Position numbers and translations under genes: made by a program
Shown: piece after piece, positions 12,184 to 23,923 of the stretch
Layout of the letters: the number at the start of each line of letters is the position of its first letter
Position numbering within the stretch: the first letter of the stretch is position 1
The notes under the pieces: model-generated
What the model was told of the DNA's origin: nothing
Database searches by the model: none
What the model saw: only the letters and a program-made list of their open reading frames with translations
Source: Hansfordia pulvinata
Taxonomy: Eukaryota > Ascomycota > Sordariomycetes > Xylariales
DNA length: 64,000 bases
Direction: 5' to 3'
Assembly (NCBI GenBank): GCA_006538405.1
Contig: BJKQ01000006.1
Span: 1,945,001-2,009,000, forward strand

Positions 12184-12639
12184 ATGACCATGATATGTCC
12201 GGAACTCATCGCCGCCCGGGTCGACGAGAAGGCGAGCCGCGACGGGGGCGCCCTGCCGCATCACCGGCCCGCCGCCGCCGCCGCCGCCGCCGCGGTGAAG
12301 CCCTCCTCCTCTTCAGCCTCCACGTACTCGGGCTCGACGAGCTACTCGTACGACAAGGAGGCGTCTGCGGCTAAGGAGGAGGAGGAGCAGGAGGAGGAGG
12401 AGACCGGCAAGAAGAAGAAGCACAGGCCCTCCCTGCGGGATCGCGTCAGGGGCGTCCTCAGGGATGTCGGGCACCCCCCGACGGCCCGGTACGAAAGAGA
12501 GCTGAGAGAGGCGGAGGCGGAGGCGCACCACCACCACCACCGCGGCGGCGGCGGTGATGACGGTGTAAGCGCTAGGGCGGCGGCGGCGGAAATGGGCCCC
12601 ATGGGCTCGAGCCCGATGGACCGGCCGACCCGCACGTGA
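12184..12639 (+). CDS. small low-complexity protein, unknown function
   Basis: Single exon, 151 residues. ATG 12184 has a good context (CACCATGACC) behind a CT/CA-rich leader with an upstream TATAAAA. The N-terminal half has poly-Ala and Ser/Tyr-rich stretches, then an acidic Glu run, then a basic patch. The most protein-like part is about residues 80-112 (RPSLRDRVRGVLRDVGHPPT, then a RYERELREAEAEA helix). A poly-His stretch and Gly run follow. No signal peptide or membrane segment. Probably a fungal-specific, largely disordered protein; no function can be given. Confidence 0.55.
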   Translation: MTMICPELIAARVDEKASRDGGALPHHRPAAAAAAAAVKPSSSSASTYSGSTSYSYDKEASAAKEEEEQEEEETGKKKKHRPSLRDRVRGVLRDVGHPPTARYERELREAEAEAHHHHHRGGGGDDGVSARAAAAEMGPMGSSPMDRPTRT

Positions 12640-13450
12640 AGAGGAGGAAGGGAGGTGGGGTGCTTTTTTTTAAGCTCCCCGGGAAAGAGAGTAGGGAGTG
12701 CTGTGTGTCAATTACCTGTCTGCATGGCTTGGGCCGTGGCTTCGTTTTTCTTTTCTTTTTTACCTTTTTTCTCTTCAAGGGGGGGTTCCTTGTTCATTGC
12801 GAGCTTATCGCTTTTTTATTTATTTTGTTTTTCTTTCTACATGGATTCGGCTAGAGAAAGATGGTATATACCTACTGGGCAAGAATGGACATACGTTGCC
12901 TGTCAGGGGAAGCCCACCACCATGGACAGCGTGCATGACGAAGCCCATTTCTCCGGCTCTGCTCGACTGACGACTGAGATGTAAAAAATTGCACTTTATC
13001 AGATACACAAGCCCACGAACCTGCAAAGTGAACATGCATAGGGCGGTTCTGGGCTTGAAGCTATGGTGCGACTCGTGAGCACCCCTCACGTGTGTGGCAG
13101 TCTTGTTACGTTGTCTGGCACACACGCACGACTCATTGCCAGCGATATTCCAGGAAGAAAACATAAATTTGGTCTAGTCTCTCTGTTTCAGGAGCAGCGG
13201 GAAGTAGATGAAAGGTTTACTGAAATGGAAAAGAGACACGGCGTATCTTGAGTGGTGCTCAAGAAACGAAGATATCCCGATGAAGAAGAGAAGAATGCAG
13301 AAAGGAGACGAGCACACCAACCAACACTAACAAGACTATACTGCCACCACCACCCGTTTCCAAAGACGCTACTCACGTGTCCCTCGGCGTGGATCAGAGA
13401 GAGAGAGAGAGAGAGGAAACGGAGAGACAGGAAAAGAGAGGAAGAGCCCA
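12640..13450. other. convergent intergenic region, no gene seen
   Basis: 3' flanks of the gene at 12184 and of the lipase. T-rich stretches (about 12740-12850) fit 3' UTR/terminator DNA. A GA repeat lies at about 13397-13415. Confidence 0.5.
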
Positions 13451-14368
13451 TCAGATAGCCAGGGGTATCTCGAACGCGTACTCGGGCGCCCCGGCCCACT
13501 GGGGGAAGCTGGTGCCGTCCTTCTGGTAGCGGCCCTCGGGCAGGAAGCTCCGGACCTCGGTGCGGCGGTACCCCCGCCCGGTCTGCTTCCGCTTCTGCTT
13601 CTTCTTCTTCTTCTGGTGCTGCTCCGGCCCGGCGCCTGTGTCCTTCCCCAGGAGGAACCGGTCCTCGATCCAGCGCATCCAGATCTGCCTCGTGGCGTCG
13701 AGCACGGGGACGTGGTGCGCTCCGGGCACGACGAGGTACTCGAGGTCGAGGTCCTCCTCCTCCTCCTCCGCCTCCGCCTCTTCCTCTCCTCCTCCTCCTC
13801 CCTTCTTCTGGTCCTTGGCCCGGGCGGCGGCGGCGGCGGCGACGGCCTCCTCGACCGCCGCCGTGGTCACGTTGTAGTGGTTGTACGAGTCCTCGGTGCC
13901 CTGGACGACCAGCAGCGGGCCCCGGAACGGGCGGCGCCCGCAGTCGGCCAGCTCCGCGTACGCGGCCACCAGCGGGCTGTCCCGCCACCCCTCGCGGACG
14001 ATGGCCGCGCCGCCGCCGTCCAGGAACAGCTGCTGGCCCTGCGCGATGCCGCCGCCCAGCTCGGAGAAGAGGCGCAGGCGGGCGGCGCCCAGCGGGGTCA
14101 GGAGGTCTTCGTTGACGGCGGAGGAGGAGCCGGGGAACAGGGAGGGCATGGCCAGGCTGGTCCAGGGGACGATGAGCTCGGGCAGGCCGGAGAAGGCGCG
14201 GGTCGTCGGGCTGCCGGCGATGGCGCCCAGGTAGCCCGGCCCCAGGGAGGGGTCTTGTGCGACGGCCTCGGCGACGGACCACTGCGTGTGCCCAAGGTGG
14301 GGGGATTAGTTGTCTTGATAACACAATAAGGGGGGAAGAAGAAAAGGGGGGGGGGAGGGAAAAGGGAG

Positions 14369-14416
<48 letters not shown>

Positions 14417-15405
14417 AAGCCCCCCCCCTCCCCCGAACATGAAAACAAAAAAAAAAAGATCAAAAAAGAACATACGGCAACACCACCGCCCTGGCTGTGG
14501 CCCATGGCGACAAACTCCTCCGTCAGCCTGCCCGGGAACGCGTCGCGGGCGGCGCGCAGGGCGTACAGGCAGTCGCGGGCGCCGGCAGGCGAGGCCAGGT
14601 ACTGGTGCGGGATAGTGATGGCTTCCCCTTCATCTTCCCCGTCGCCGCCGCCATCGTCAGCCCACCAGGTCCTCCCGACGCCGAGGCCCGCGTAGTCGGC
14701 GCCGACGACGGCGTAGCCCGCCAGCGCCAGCGCGAACGGCGCCGCGTCGCCGTACCACAGCGCGCGGTGGGCCGACGGCGCCCCGCCCGCCGAGAAGCCC
14801 GACGTCCCGTGCGCCCAGAGCACGACGGGCGCCTCCTCCTCCTCTTCCTCTTCCTGTTCCTGGTCCTGCTGCTTCCTCTCCTTGAACTGGCGCGCCACGT
14901 ACGGCCACAGCACAAACGCCGACGCCGGCACCACCGTCCCGTTCAGGTCCGTCGTCGTGTACAGGATCCGCGACAGCGCCGTGTTGGCCGGCAGCGCGAA
15001 CGCCCCCGCGTCCGTCGCCTCCTGCACCCGGAGCAGGACGCCCGGCTTCCTCCTCGTCGTCGGCGGTCCTCCTCCGGTGTTGTTGTTGTTGTTGTTGTTG
15101 TTGTTCTTGCTGCTGTCGCTCTCGGGCAGCGCGTAGAACGCGTCCTCGGCGGGCCCGCCGTGCGCCAGCTGCGACCGGTCAAAGGCCAGCGTGTCGGCCA
15201 GGCGGGCGGCGGCCTCCTCGCTCAGGCCCGCCGCCGCCATCTGCTGCGGCGACAGCCTGAAGGCCGCCGCGCTCGAGTTGAAGGCCACGGACTGCAGCTG
15301 GACCGGGGGCGCCCCCTGCTGCGCGGCCGCGGTCGCGGCCAGCAGCAGCGACAGCAGCAGTGCCGCCGTCGCCGTCGCCGTCGCGAGGCCGATGCCGTGG
15401 TGCAT
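13451..15405 (-). CDS. secretory lipase (LIP family, alpha/beta hydrolase)
   Basis: Two exons, 14476..15405 and 13451..14281, giving 586 residues; the 194-nt intron (GTATGT...CGCAG) contains a GA/CT microsatellite. About residues 5-28 form a signal peptide. The nucleophile motif is GHSQGG (Ser about 304); the acid is probably Asp about 441 (VVQGTEDSYNHYN) and the base His about 499-500 (VPGAHHVP). The segment with LPANTALSRILYTTTDLNG and the later ALAGYAVVGADYAGLG are typical of fungal LIP-type lipases. These secreted enzymes hydrolyse triacylglycerols or other esters. Odd points are a run of nine Asn near 110, Glu-rich inserts near 190 and 480, and a Lys-rich loop near the C-terminus; these make it longer than usual (about 430-480). 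The frame is intact. Confidence 0.85.
14375..14413. repeat. (GA)n microsatellite inside the lipase intron
   Basis: About 19 AG units, next to a G-rich tract, within intron 14282-14475. Confidence 0.95.
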
Positions 15406-16182
15406 CGTGGCGGAGGTGTCTTCTCACGATGCTGTTCCCAGTGTGTCGGTTTCGGAGAGACGGGGAAGGGGGGGACAAGATGTTGTTTCGGGTGCTGGTA
15501 GTCGGGTGTCAGTGTGCGTCCTCTTCCGAACTTCCAGATCCGCCGCTCCGGGAGGCTCGTCTTTTACAGAACCATGATCGTCACTCGGTCGTCTTCGGAT
15601 TAGAAATGCAGGCGGAGACATTTGTGATGACGATGATGAATGATGATGTGCCCCGCAGGCCAGAGAAAAGGGGGACGCGCGGTAAGCAAGCTGTTCACTG
15701 TTTAACACACCCCTGGCAAATTGACACGGCAAGCAATGCCGTGCTCACGGCTTGGAAAGGCATCGCGGGCTCCATCCATAAATTTGCTTACAGATGCGCG
15801 CGCGAATTGATTAGCATTACGGGGGTGGGCCGGAGTTCCACGGCCGGCCGGAGCTCCACGGAGTTCCGCGGCGCCGGGGGCTTACTTAATCAGCACTGCA
15901 TGTTAGGACATTCTCTATGCGTCTATTCTGTCCTCATTTCCCTTGCATCAACATGCATTCCCTCGTGGAAAAGAAAGAAGAAAAAAAAAAAAAGAGAAGA
16001 ATCATGAGAAAGAGCCAGGCTCCCCCACGAAATGTGATCAAAGTCCACCATTCCATCAATTTGTCAAAAAAGCCAACCAGCCGGCTCCATGTAAACCGCT
16101 CCCGCTCTCGTCGCAGGTCGAGGGCCTCAGGCGAAGCCACAAGCCCTCAAGTGCCCTGCTCACCACTCTTTTCTCTTCTTCT
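15406..16182. other. intergenic region, no gene seen
   Basis: 5' flank of the lipase and 3' flank of the Cys-rich coiled-coil gene. No coding sequence supported. Confidence 0.5.
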
Positions 16183-16745
16183 TCACTGCTGCAGCTGCTC
16201 CAGCTGCTTCTGCCACTGCTTGAGCTGCTCCAGCTGCCGCTGCAACTCCTCGACTTGGCCCTCCTCCTCCTCCTCCGACTGCCCCCGGTCGTCGGGTCGG
16301 CCCCGCTGCTGCCTCTCCCCCTTCCCTCCTCCCCGATCCTCTCCTTGCTGCTGAACATCCCGGCCAGGTCGCGATACCTGCGCCTCTGCCTGTGCCTGTG
16401 CCTGTGCCTGCCGCTGCTCACCGGCAGCCCAGTCCCGCTCGGGCGCTCGGGACGCCCGGGACGCTCGAGACGCTCGGGACGCCCGGGCGGCGCTGGCCCG
16501 GGCGCCGGCGCTGCCGAGGGCGAGGGCGCGGGAGGCCGCACGTACCCTTTGCCGTGGCACGCCGGGAAGCCGTTGATCAGCGCCGGCTCCTTGATCTTGA
16601 CCACCAGGTCCGGGCAGCTGTACACGGACCGCCGCGACCCCACCAGCGCGCCCGTCCGCCGCCCGCACCGCCGCTCGATCTGCCCGTCCGCCGGCCGGTG
16701 CCCGCACCGCACGCACTCCTTCGGCACAATGTAGAGCCGGCACAT
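16183..16745 (-). CDS. Cys-rich N-terminal, Gln/Glu coiled-coil C-terminal protein (one apparent 1-nt deletion)
   Basis: ATG at 16745 opens MCRLYIVPKECVRCGH. Cysteines follow as CVRCGH, RRCGRR, YSCPDL and PACHG, a pattern that could bind zinc. The middle is Pro/Arg-rich. At a C5 run (16282-16286, minus-strand G5) the frame changes; with one base added the protein goes from TTGG into QSEEEEEGQVEELQRQLEQL, a clean coiled coil that ends at TGA 16183. That gives about 187 residues. Short MC-x-Y-x-x-x-x-x-C-x-x-C proteins are common in Pezizomycotina and uncharacterised. No signal peptide. Function unknown. Confidence 0.6.
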
Positions 16746-17836
16746 TGTCTTCCCTTTCTTATCTCGACCCCGGTGAGGTTTTTCTTTTTCCCTCTTTCTT
16801 AGGGGGAGGCGCGCAGTCGAGGTTCCCAATGCTGGGTTAAGTCGGATTATCTGCGGACGGAAGAAAGGAGAATAACTTAGTCGGATGCCGTAGAGTGCGT
16901 GCAGATCGCAGTCTGAAGAAAAAACTCCGTGTGTTTGTGAGGGCGTTGGGCGTGTCGATCTTCTTCCCGCGTGGTTGTGGCCTTCAGCTTCGACTTGAAG
17001 CGGCATGATTGCTTTTGGCTCTCTATATGTAGCGGCGAGGAGACCAGCATGAAGATAACGAACACCTGTTCGCGGGGTGGTTGTTCAGGCCTCATGAATG
17101 GGAGGGGGGCGCCGAGTGGCTCAAGTTGAGCTCTGTTCTCTCTCCAAAGCAACCTGGACGCGGTGCAGGGCAGGCATGCTGTTGCCCCCCCCCCCCCGAG
17201 AATGGCCTGTTCAAGCGAGCAGCCCAAAGTCCCATCACAAGCCAATTTGTAGTCAAAGGTCACCCCGCCAGGAGGACGAACTGTACGCACCCTCGGATTG
17301 AACAACCCCGACTCTCTCGACCATGAGTCCATGCCCTCCGGGTTTCAATGCAAACGGATTTGATGGAAAGTGGTACAGGCTGCTCAAATGACACGAGGGA
17401 CACGTTGCTCGGCGAGTCGATTGATCATTTTGACTGCATGTAGCCAGCAAGTGACTTCTGCAGAGCGTATAGTATCGCGCAAACACGGCCGTAGCATCAT
17501 AAGTGCCTTGTTCATTCTGATCATCTATATGCTTGTCTACCAATGACACAGTTGCACCCCGATCCCATACGAGCCCTCCCTGTGAAGAATTAAATTGTAT
17601 ACCGATTAGAAACCAGGCCAGTCTGCCTTTGGGGACAGCCGATAGAACACCGACCCGTCATTATTATCAATTGTTCCCGAACTCGCGAATCGTGCGGCTG
17701 CGTCATCTCTAGAACAACCATCTCGCACGGCCCGACTGAGGGCCCTGAACTCGTCAACGTCTGGACGTATCCGTGGAGCTGCATCTGACGTCTATGGTTT
17801 TGCCCGTTCAAGCAAGACCCTGCCTTGCCTGTGGCA
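16746..17836. other. intergenic region, no gene seen
   Basis: 5' flank of the coiled-coil gene and 3' flank of the RBR ligase. A C11-12 run lies near 17197. No supported gene. Confidence 0.5.
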
Positions 17837-20001
17837 TCATATTGAGCGGCGCCGCCTCACCGCGGTCGACGTGGAGGGCCGCGTTCGGCGGACGCGGCAC
17901 CAGCGGGACCCCCCGGCAAGGGGCCTGGGGTCCAGCGGCTCGTTCAGGAACGCAAATAGCGGGCGGGCGCCTTCGTACTCGGGCGGGTTGCGGAAGTAAG
18001 TACACTCCTTGCCGTGATCACACTGGAGCAGGTAGTCCGCGTCCAGAGTGTAGGGTTGGAGGCACAGGTAACACCACTCGTGGCCACAGATGCCTGGTCA
18101 CAGACAGAAAAGTTAGCTGGGCCGCAGAGGGATCGGGGGAGTGCTCTGCTTCATACATGTAATGTGGTCGCAGCCGGTGTATTTGTCGACAGCCCTGCTG
18201 CAACTGGGGCAGGGCTTGGTCGTCTCCTTCACCTTCTGTGTCGACGCCTGCTCACCAGCTTGTTGGCTACGCGTGCGCTGCTCAAAGCGCTCGCACGTCT
18301 CGCCGCTGTGCCAGGGGACGCCGTGCCGGACGCACGCGCTGCGCCGGCACTCGTGGCACCGAGCCCGCGAGCAGTCCGCCGGGTAGATTTGCCCGGAGCC
18401 GCAGGCTGGATTCAAGCACCACTGGAAGTCAGCGATACGGCCGAGCACGGCCTTGGTGGCGAGCCCGTCGTATCTTTTCCGTCAAGAAATCTGTTAGCGA
18501 GAGCCATGAGAGAAGATATACCAGGGCGGATTAGATATAAGAGCAGTCAAATCAATACAAGTGAATGGACGTGGGCTTACCTCGAGACGGTGTCCGGATC
18601 AGCGAGGCTCTGAACGTCATCGAAGCTGAGCAGAGAGCGACATTCAGGACATCTGACGCGGTCCCAGGTGACGGAATCAAGACTGGAGGTGATCCACTGG
18701 GCGACGCAATCACGGCACGTGGTGACAGGATGGTCGCAGGAACCGGTGATGCGCTGTGGCATGTCGGACGCCCTCTTGTCCTCGGCGCAGACAGCGCATG
18801 CCTGGCTGAGAGGAAGCAGCCGGGCCTCCTCTCTGACGAAATCCTCGCGGACGGAGCGCGGCAGTCGGAAGTCCACAACGCTGCCAAGTGGGAGCCGATC
18901 GCGGTCGCGCAACGGTTTGCTTCCGCCACCACGGAGCAGGCTAATCTCCCGGGTATCGACGGACTTTCGCCAGCTGCCGTCGCCGTCATCGTTGTCGCCG
19001 TCGTCGTCGCCGTCGCCGCCGCGGCTGCTGGCGCGGCAGTTGACGGCAGTGAGAACCTGGCGCTCCAGCCAGCGCTTCAAGCCGCGGACGGACACGTCGT
19101 GCCCGTACCGGTCGACGGCAGGGCAGTGCCATACGTACTCCTCGTTGAAGCCCCTGAAAATGTAGAAATCCCCCGGCGGCCGGATGGCGACTGTCATGTG
19201 ACGGCAGAGCCAGGCAGTCGAAACATTCTGGGCGCTCCATTGATTACTATGCAGAGGTCCGGGTCGCAGACCACCTACAGCACGTATCTCGACCTGGTTG
19301 GGGTCCCTCATGAGGTGGCTGTACGCACTGTTGCTCTCGCGCAGGCTCCGCGCGATTTCGGCCCGCAGGCCCCCGATACTGCTGGCGCTCTGGCCCGCGG
19401 CGTTCCCCGGGATGCAGGCCGCCGCCGCTTGTTGCTGCAATGCATCGATCTGCGCGGGGGTCAGTATTAAGTGCCTGCCCGTCCAGTGTATTCGAATGCC
19501 GCCGTCGTCGCCCGGTTCCAGCACGCGGTAATACAAGAGGGCCGCGTCGGCGGGGATCTCGTCGTCGCTGCCTAGCTGCACCTCACCGAGGTAGATGAGG
19601 ACGTCGGCGTCGCGGTGGATCTGCTTTTTATTGTTCTTGTTCTTGTTCTTGTTGTTCTTGCTGCTGCTGGCCTTGGACTTGCTGCCCTTGCCACTAATGC
19701 CGCCGTTGTTGCTGCTGTTGGCGCAAAATTGGCGCTTGAGAAAGGCGGCGATCTGGGGTGGGCGTGAGGCGGGCCGCACCGATACCTTGACACCCGGGCG
19801 CTCGGAAAGGGCGGCGTCCAGGTCGAGCAGATCTACCTCGATGCGCTTCTCGTGCGGGATGCGGTCGGCGCCGGCACCGCCGGAGCCGGCGATGGGGCCC
19901 TGAGGGTAACTACCCTTGGTTTTGGGCTGCTTCCGGGGAGGGCGGGAGCGGGCGCGTCGATGCGATCTACCAGCGCCAGGCGTGGCCGAGCGGAACCACA
20001 T
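17837..20001 (-). CDS. RBR-type E3 ubiquitin ligase (RING1-IBR-RING2)
   Basis: Three exons, 18581..20001, 18157..18473 and 17837..18093; introns of 107 and 63 nt. Product 664 residues, frame intact. RING1 spans about 402-455 (CAVC, CDHPVTTC, CRDC, CPEC). The IBR spans about 493-535 (CLNPAC, CSRARCHEC, CVRHGVPWHSGETC). RING2 spans about 562-590 (CPSC, TGCDHITCICGHEWCYLC). The Cys in TGCDH (about 575) matches the thioester cysteine of parkin/HHARI-type RING2. RBR enzymes take ubiquitin from an E2 onto this cysteine, then onto substrate. The N-terminal 400 residues (Lys/Asn- and Gly-rich linkers) show no domain I can name, so substrate and pathway are open. ATG 20001 is the first in frame; a start further in is possible. 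Confidence 0.85.
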
Positions 20002-21024
20002 GGCGATGGGCGCTCGTCGGCCGGGCGGGAGGGCCGAAGCATCTCAGGGAGTTTTCTGTGGGGTGAGACTTCGCGTCGGGGCTCTCGTGACTGCTCGCAA
20101 CTTGAAAAATAGAGAAGCACAGACAGGGACTTTGATGCGGCTCACAGGGGAATTGATGGGATAGTCACAGGCGAGCTCAAGGAACACGGCGAGAGGTGGG
20201 AAGAAAGGGTCGAGAGGAGACTCTGCACCTCCCGCGCGCAAGGAGCAGGACAACAGCAGCGTCATAGTTTGATTGATCGGGCGAGCAGCCTCCCCTGGCT
20301 GAGGCCTAAAAAACAACGGCAAAGCAGAACTGGCCATGTCCCGGGCGGGAGCGGGGCCATGAGAGACAACGAGGCCTATCAAGTTGACAAGGCCGGCTGC
20401 ATACCTATGGCGGCTTTATACTGGTCAGGCGGGTTGTCCGGGTTGCGTGTACGTGTGCATGTGCGTGCGTGTGCTGCCCGAGTGAGGCTGCCGTGTGACG
20501 CATAGCCAGCAAGAGATGGACACACAGGTAAACAAGCAAGACAGCCCACCAGGATGAACAGGGGGGCCAACGAATACGGGTGCGATCCCAACGACGCAGC
20601 GATCCGACAGGGGATGGCGGCGGGCGCGCGCGGGCGGGGTTCAGATCCGAGCAACCACGGCCGCGGCCCGGACTGGATGTGGCCTCGATGACTTGGCTGA
20701 CTGCTCGACTCGAGCTGGGCCTGGCCTGACGGGGGAAGGGAGGGGCGTCGCGTTCGTCAGATGTTGTGCGCCGTGGCGGCATCGGGAGCTGCAGATTGGG
20801 CTGGGCCAGCAGTTCTGAGACCCAATGGCGAAGCGACACCGCGGCCCGGCGAATGGATGACAAGAGAGGAGGTCAACAGGCGAATGACGAGGGTCACGTA
20901 CGCCAGCGGAGACAACAGGCGGGTCCTCCTTCTTTGGCTGCTGATGCCGGTGGGGAACACTCGCGATGCCCAAGATGCCCAGGACAACCCAGAATCCATG
21001 CCCGGTACCACTCGCAATAGTCGC
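20002..21024. other. intergenic region, no gene seen
   Basis: 5' flank of the RBR gene and 3' flank of erg28. Open frames here are GC-rich and motif-free. Confidence 0.5.
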
Positions 21025-21459
21025 TCAGGCCTCCAGGCCCAGGTACCAGCTGCGCTGCAACACCATCCATGCCAGGGACAGGCCGCCGAGGACAAAGGGA
21101 AAGGCGGCCTCGCGAAGGCGGGCGGTGCGGTAGACGAGATACTCGGGGACGTAGAGCAGCAGAACGCCGGCGAAGGAGGCGACGGCCAGGTCGTAGACGG
21201 GCTGGTTGGCAATGTGGTAGGCGGCGTAGAGGCGAATCAGGCTGGTGTAGACGTTCTTGACGCCGTACGTATGCGCCAGCAGGGCGTGGGCCGGAGGGGC
21301 GCCGGGCCCGCTGAAGGCCTTGAGCGCCACGTCGGGGCGGCTGGTGTAGCACACGACCGAGTGGATCGCCGCCGACATGGACTGCCACATGAGAAAGTAG
21401 GGCAGGTAGCCGCCGCCCGTGTTCTGGGGGAGCAGCGACGAGAGGAGCTGTGCGGCCAT
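21025..21459 (-). CDS. erg28: ergosterol biosynthesis scaffold protein Erg28
   Basis: Single exon of 144 residues, the usual Erg28 length (about 135-150). Four hydrophobic segments are visible (about 20-40, 75-95, 98-115, 120-140). The core SLIRLYAAYHIANQPVYDLA matches the conserved RLYAAYNI-type stretch of the family, and AFSGPG followed by HTYGVKNVYTSL fits the preceding loop. Erg28 is an ER membrane protein that tethers the C-4 demethylation enzymes (Erg25, Erg26, Erg27) and Erg6 in ergosterol synthesis. ATG 21459 is the only suitable start. It stands alone; neighbours are unrelated. Confidence 0.88.
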   Translation of the reverse strand: MAAQLLSSLLPQNTGGGYLPYFLMWQSMSAAIHSVVCYTSRPDVALKAFSGPGAPPAHALLAHTYGVKNVYTSLIRLYAAYHIANQPVYDLAVASFAGVLLLYVPEYLVYRTARLREAAFPFVLGGLSLAWMVLQRSWYLGLEA

Positions 21460-23232
21460 TGTGCTGTGCGGTAGAGGAAGCTTGACGATGGGTCGATACA
21501 GTAATTGAGGTAGCAGTGGTCGAGAATGGCGTGCCGGGCGATACCACAGGCAATTGTATTTTCATAAATAGGGCGATAGGTAAGGTAGGTGAGTAGATGA
21601 AAGTGGCCAGCGCAATGTAAACAAAAGCTAGGGGCTGAAAGGGGCAACGTCCCGAGCAATCCGAAGCTGAAAAGCCGCCCGCCTTTGCTTAGCCAGACCA
21701 AACCAAATAGTTGAATTGAAGCGACAGTGATGTACAGAGGAGAGGGTTCTGGGCGGGGGGGATCGGCCTCGTTCGGTCACGCTTTGTGAATACCACGAAT
21801 ACCCGGGCCAATGGATGTTTCGACCGTCGCGCCCTCCCCTACACGTACGGGTATAACCACCTTCGCCCGATTGCGAGACCGGCAATTCTACCTCTTAGGT
21901 ACTGTATGAGCGGAAGCGCGGAAGCGCGGAAGGAACGACAGCGAGAGCAGGGGATTCGTAGGCAGGTACGGAGACAATTGCCGAGTACCTTGTAGATCTA
22001 AGAAAGGTTTCGCCCAATTACCAATCCGGCCTTTATCCAGTGTCGCTATTGGATGGCATCTCTAAGGTACGCATCTTTACCTACACCACGCAGTGGCCCA
22101 AGCTGTTGCTCCCTGCGAACTGGGACGAAGAGTCACAAATAAGATGACCTTTAGTCAGATTGATTTTGCAATGATATTTTACTGTATCATTTTCAAGCTC
22201 GAGTGGCTTTCCGGCGAGGCAGTGACTTGCTCGCTCGCCCCATGGCGCAGCAGATCAGGCATCAAGCGTGATATCCGTACCTTGCAAGATCGGATGGATC
22301 GCCAGTTCGCAGGCACTGGGTCAGTGGCGCAAACCCGGATCAGCGCTCTCGCTCGTACTCCAGGGACCACGAGCGAGCAGTTCACGGCGGGAGGCTGGAG
22401 TGTTCAACGGCGACGCGCGAGGCGCCATCGTGAAAAGCGGCGCAGTCCTACTCGTACGGGGGGGCCCAGATCAACAAGTTCAAGAAGCGGGGCCCTAACT
22501 CGGTGCTACTGAAAGTACGAGTAGGCACAGGGTATGTACTACGAGACCGCCAGACTCCCGAATACCGCCTGTAATGTAGGCGGACTAGTAAGTGTCTTTC
22601 CCACTCGAGGGGTGACTGGCCTGGACGTGCGCAGCGACTGCGTTCTCGCCAGGGCTGAAGTGGTATTTGACGAACTAATAAGATGTTGTTTCCATGTATT
22701 TGCAGTATCTTCGGAAGCGAGGTGAAAGTACTGCTGAATGAAACTCAGACACTGGATACGAGTAGACGACTGCCCGCATGAAATGGGGGCACCTTGCTGG
22801 CCTGGCACCGGCACAGGAGACCGACCCTCCCCTCCCCGTGTCCCACGTGTCTGCCGAATGAACGGTTGCCTCCAGGTGATTCGGCTCATTTTGGGTTGGA
22901 AGAAGAATATCGACACCTCGACGCTCTCTTGGTCCGGTCATGCCCACAGCGCCACGGTCTGTCGAGGCCAATCACTGGCCATGCGGCGCGGCACAGAGAT
23001 CGTGAGACTACTCGCATCTCCCGAGTGAGTGACCGTCGCCGACCGGAGCCAGAACATTCCCCTTCCCCAGGTTCCGGGCTTCATTAACCCAACATGTCCA
23101 AGAGCAGATAAATAGACAGACGGACACACCTCCCCGGGAGGCCCCTCTTTTCGCATGGCCCATGGATGCATCATCCCTGATCCGCCTCTCTCGAGACGAG
23201 GGCCTACCCCCAACTACCTATCAGCAGAACCT

Positions 23233-23233
<1 letters not shown>

Positions 23234-23272
<39 letters not shown>
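23234..23272. repeat. (GCC)n trinucleotide repeat
   Basis: About 13 GCC units in non-coding DNA upstream of the SDR gene. Confidence 0.95.
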
Positions 23273-23600
23273 GTCGCGGGCCTGCCCCGCCCGGCCTGGG
23301 TCCATACCTTAGGTATACTGCTATCACGCCCTAGGCCCGAAGCTACCCGAATGACCGAAACGGCGCCCGGTGCAGGTTGAAACGCCAGCTATTCGTGACG
23401 AGGGCATCACCATCACCACCACCACCACTACCGTTCCCTCCATCGCCCCACCCCCGTTTCTTCTCCCCCAAAAAAACCCCCCGCATTGCCCCGCGAGTCG
23501 GCCTTGGCCCCGGCCTTGCGGGCGCGCGCGCGTGTGCGTGTGGGCGAGTGCGCTCGGGTGCTCATCATGACGGGCACTTCTCCGAGTCGGCTTCCCATGA

Positions 23601-23608
23601 TATAAAAA
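23601..23608 (+). promoter_or_regulatory. TATA box candidate of the SDR gene
   Basis: TATAAAAA lies 323 bp upstream of ATG 23924 and is followed by a CT/CA-rich stretch and an A/G-rich leader, as in highly expressed filamentous-fungal promoters. Confidence 0.5.
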
Positions 23609-23923
23609 CAAAGTCCCGGGCCTCGCTTGGTTACACTTCCGTTCTCGTCCACGTCCTACTCCAGCTCCCACTGCATCACGCCACGAGGAATCGACTTTGC
23701 CGAACCCCTGACACACTTATACCACGTTTCACTACATACTGCCATACATCCACCCAACTTCTCCCCCCCTACCCGCGCCGTCGCAAACCTTGTCACGCGC
23801 TCAGCCCTGTCAGATTCCCGGAACACAAATTAAGCAGAGAAGATCCAGAGAGAAAGAGCAAGAACCAGAAGAACGAGCGGGAAAAATCGAAACAAGATAA
23901 AATATAGAAAGAACCCGCCCACC

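Larger units (their letters stand above)
21460..23923. other. divergent intergenic region, no gene seen
   Basis: About 2.5 kb between erg28 and the SDR gene. It holds three TACGAGTA/TACTCGTA words (22449, 22516, 22757), AGGTAAGGTAGGT-like repeats near 21580, a (GCC)n run and, near the end, the TATA box and AG-rich leader of the SDR gene. Confidence 0.55.

Noticed and set aside
14497..15501. 334-codon frame antisense to the lipase
   Set aside because: Arg/Gln/Val-rich shadow of GC-rich sense codons.
18565..19470. 301-codon frame antisense to the RBR ligase
   Set aside because: Complementary to conserved RING-bearing exons; no motif of its own.
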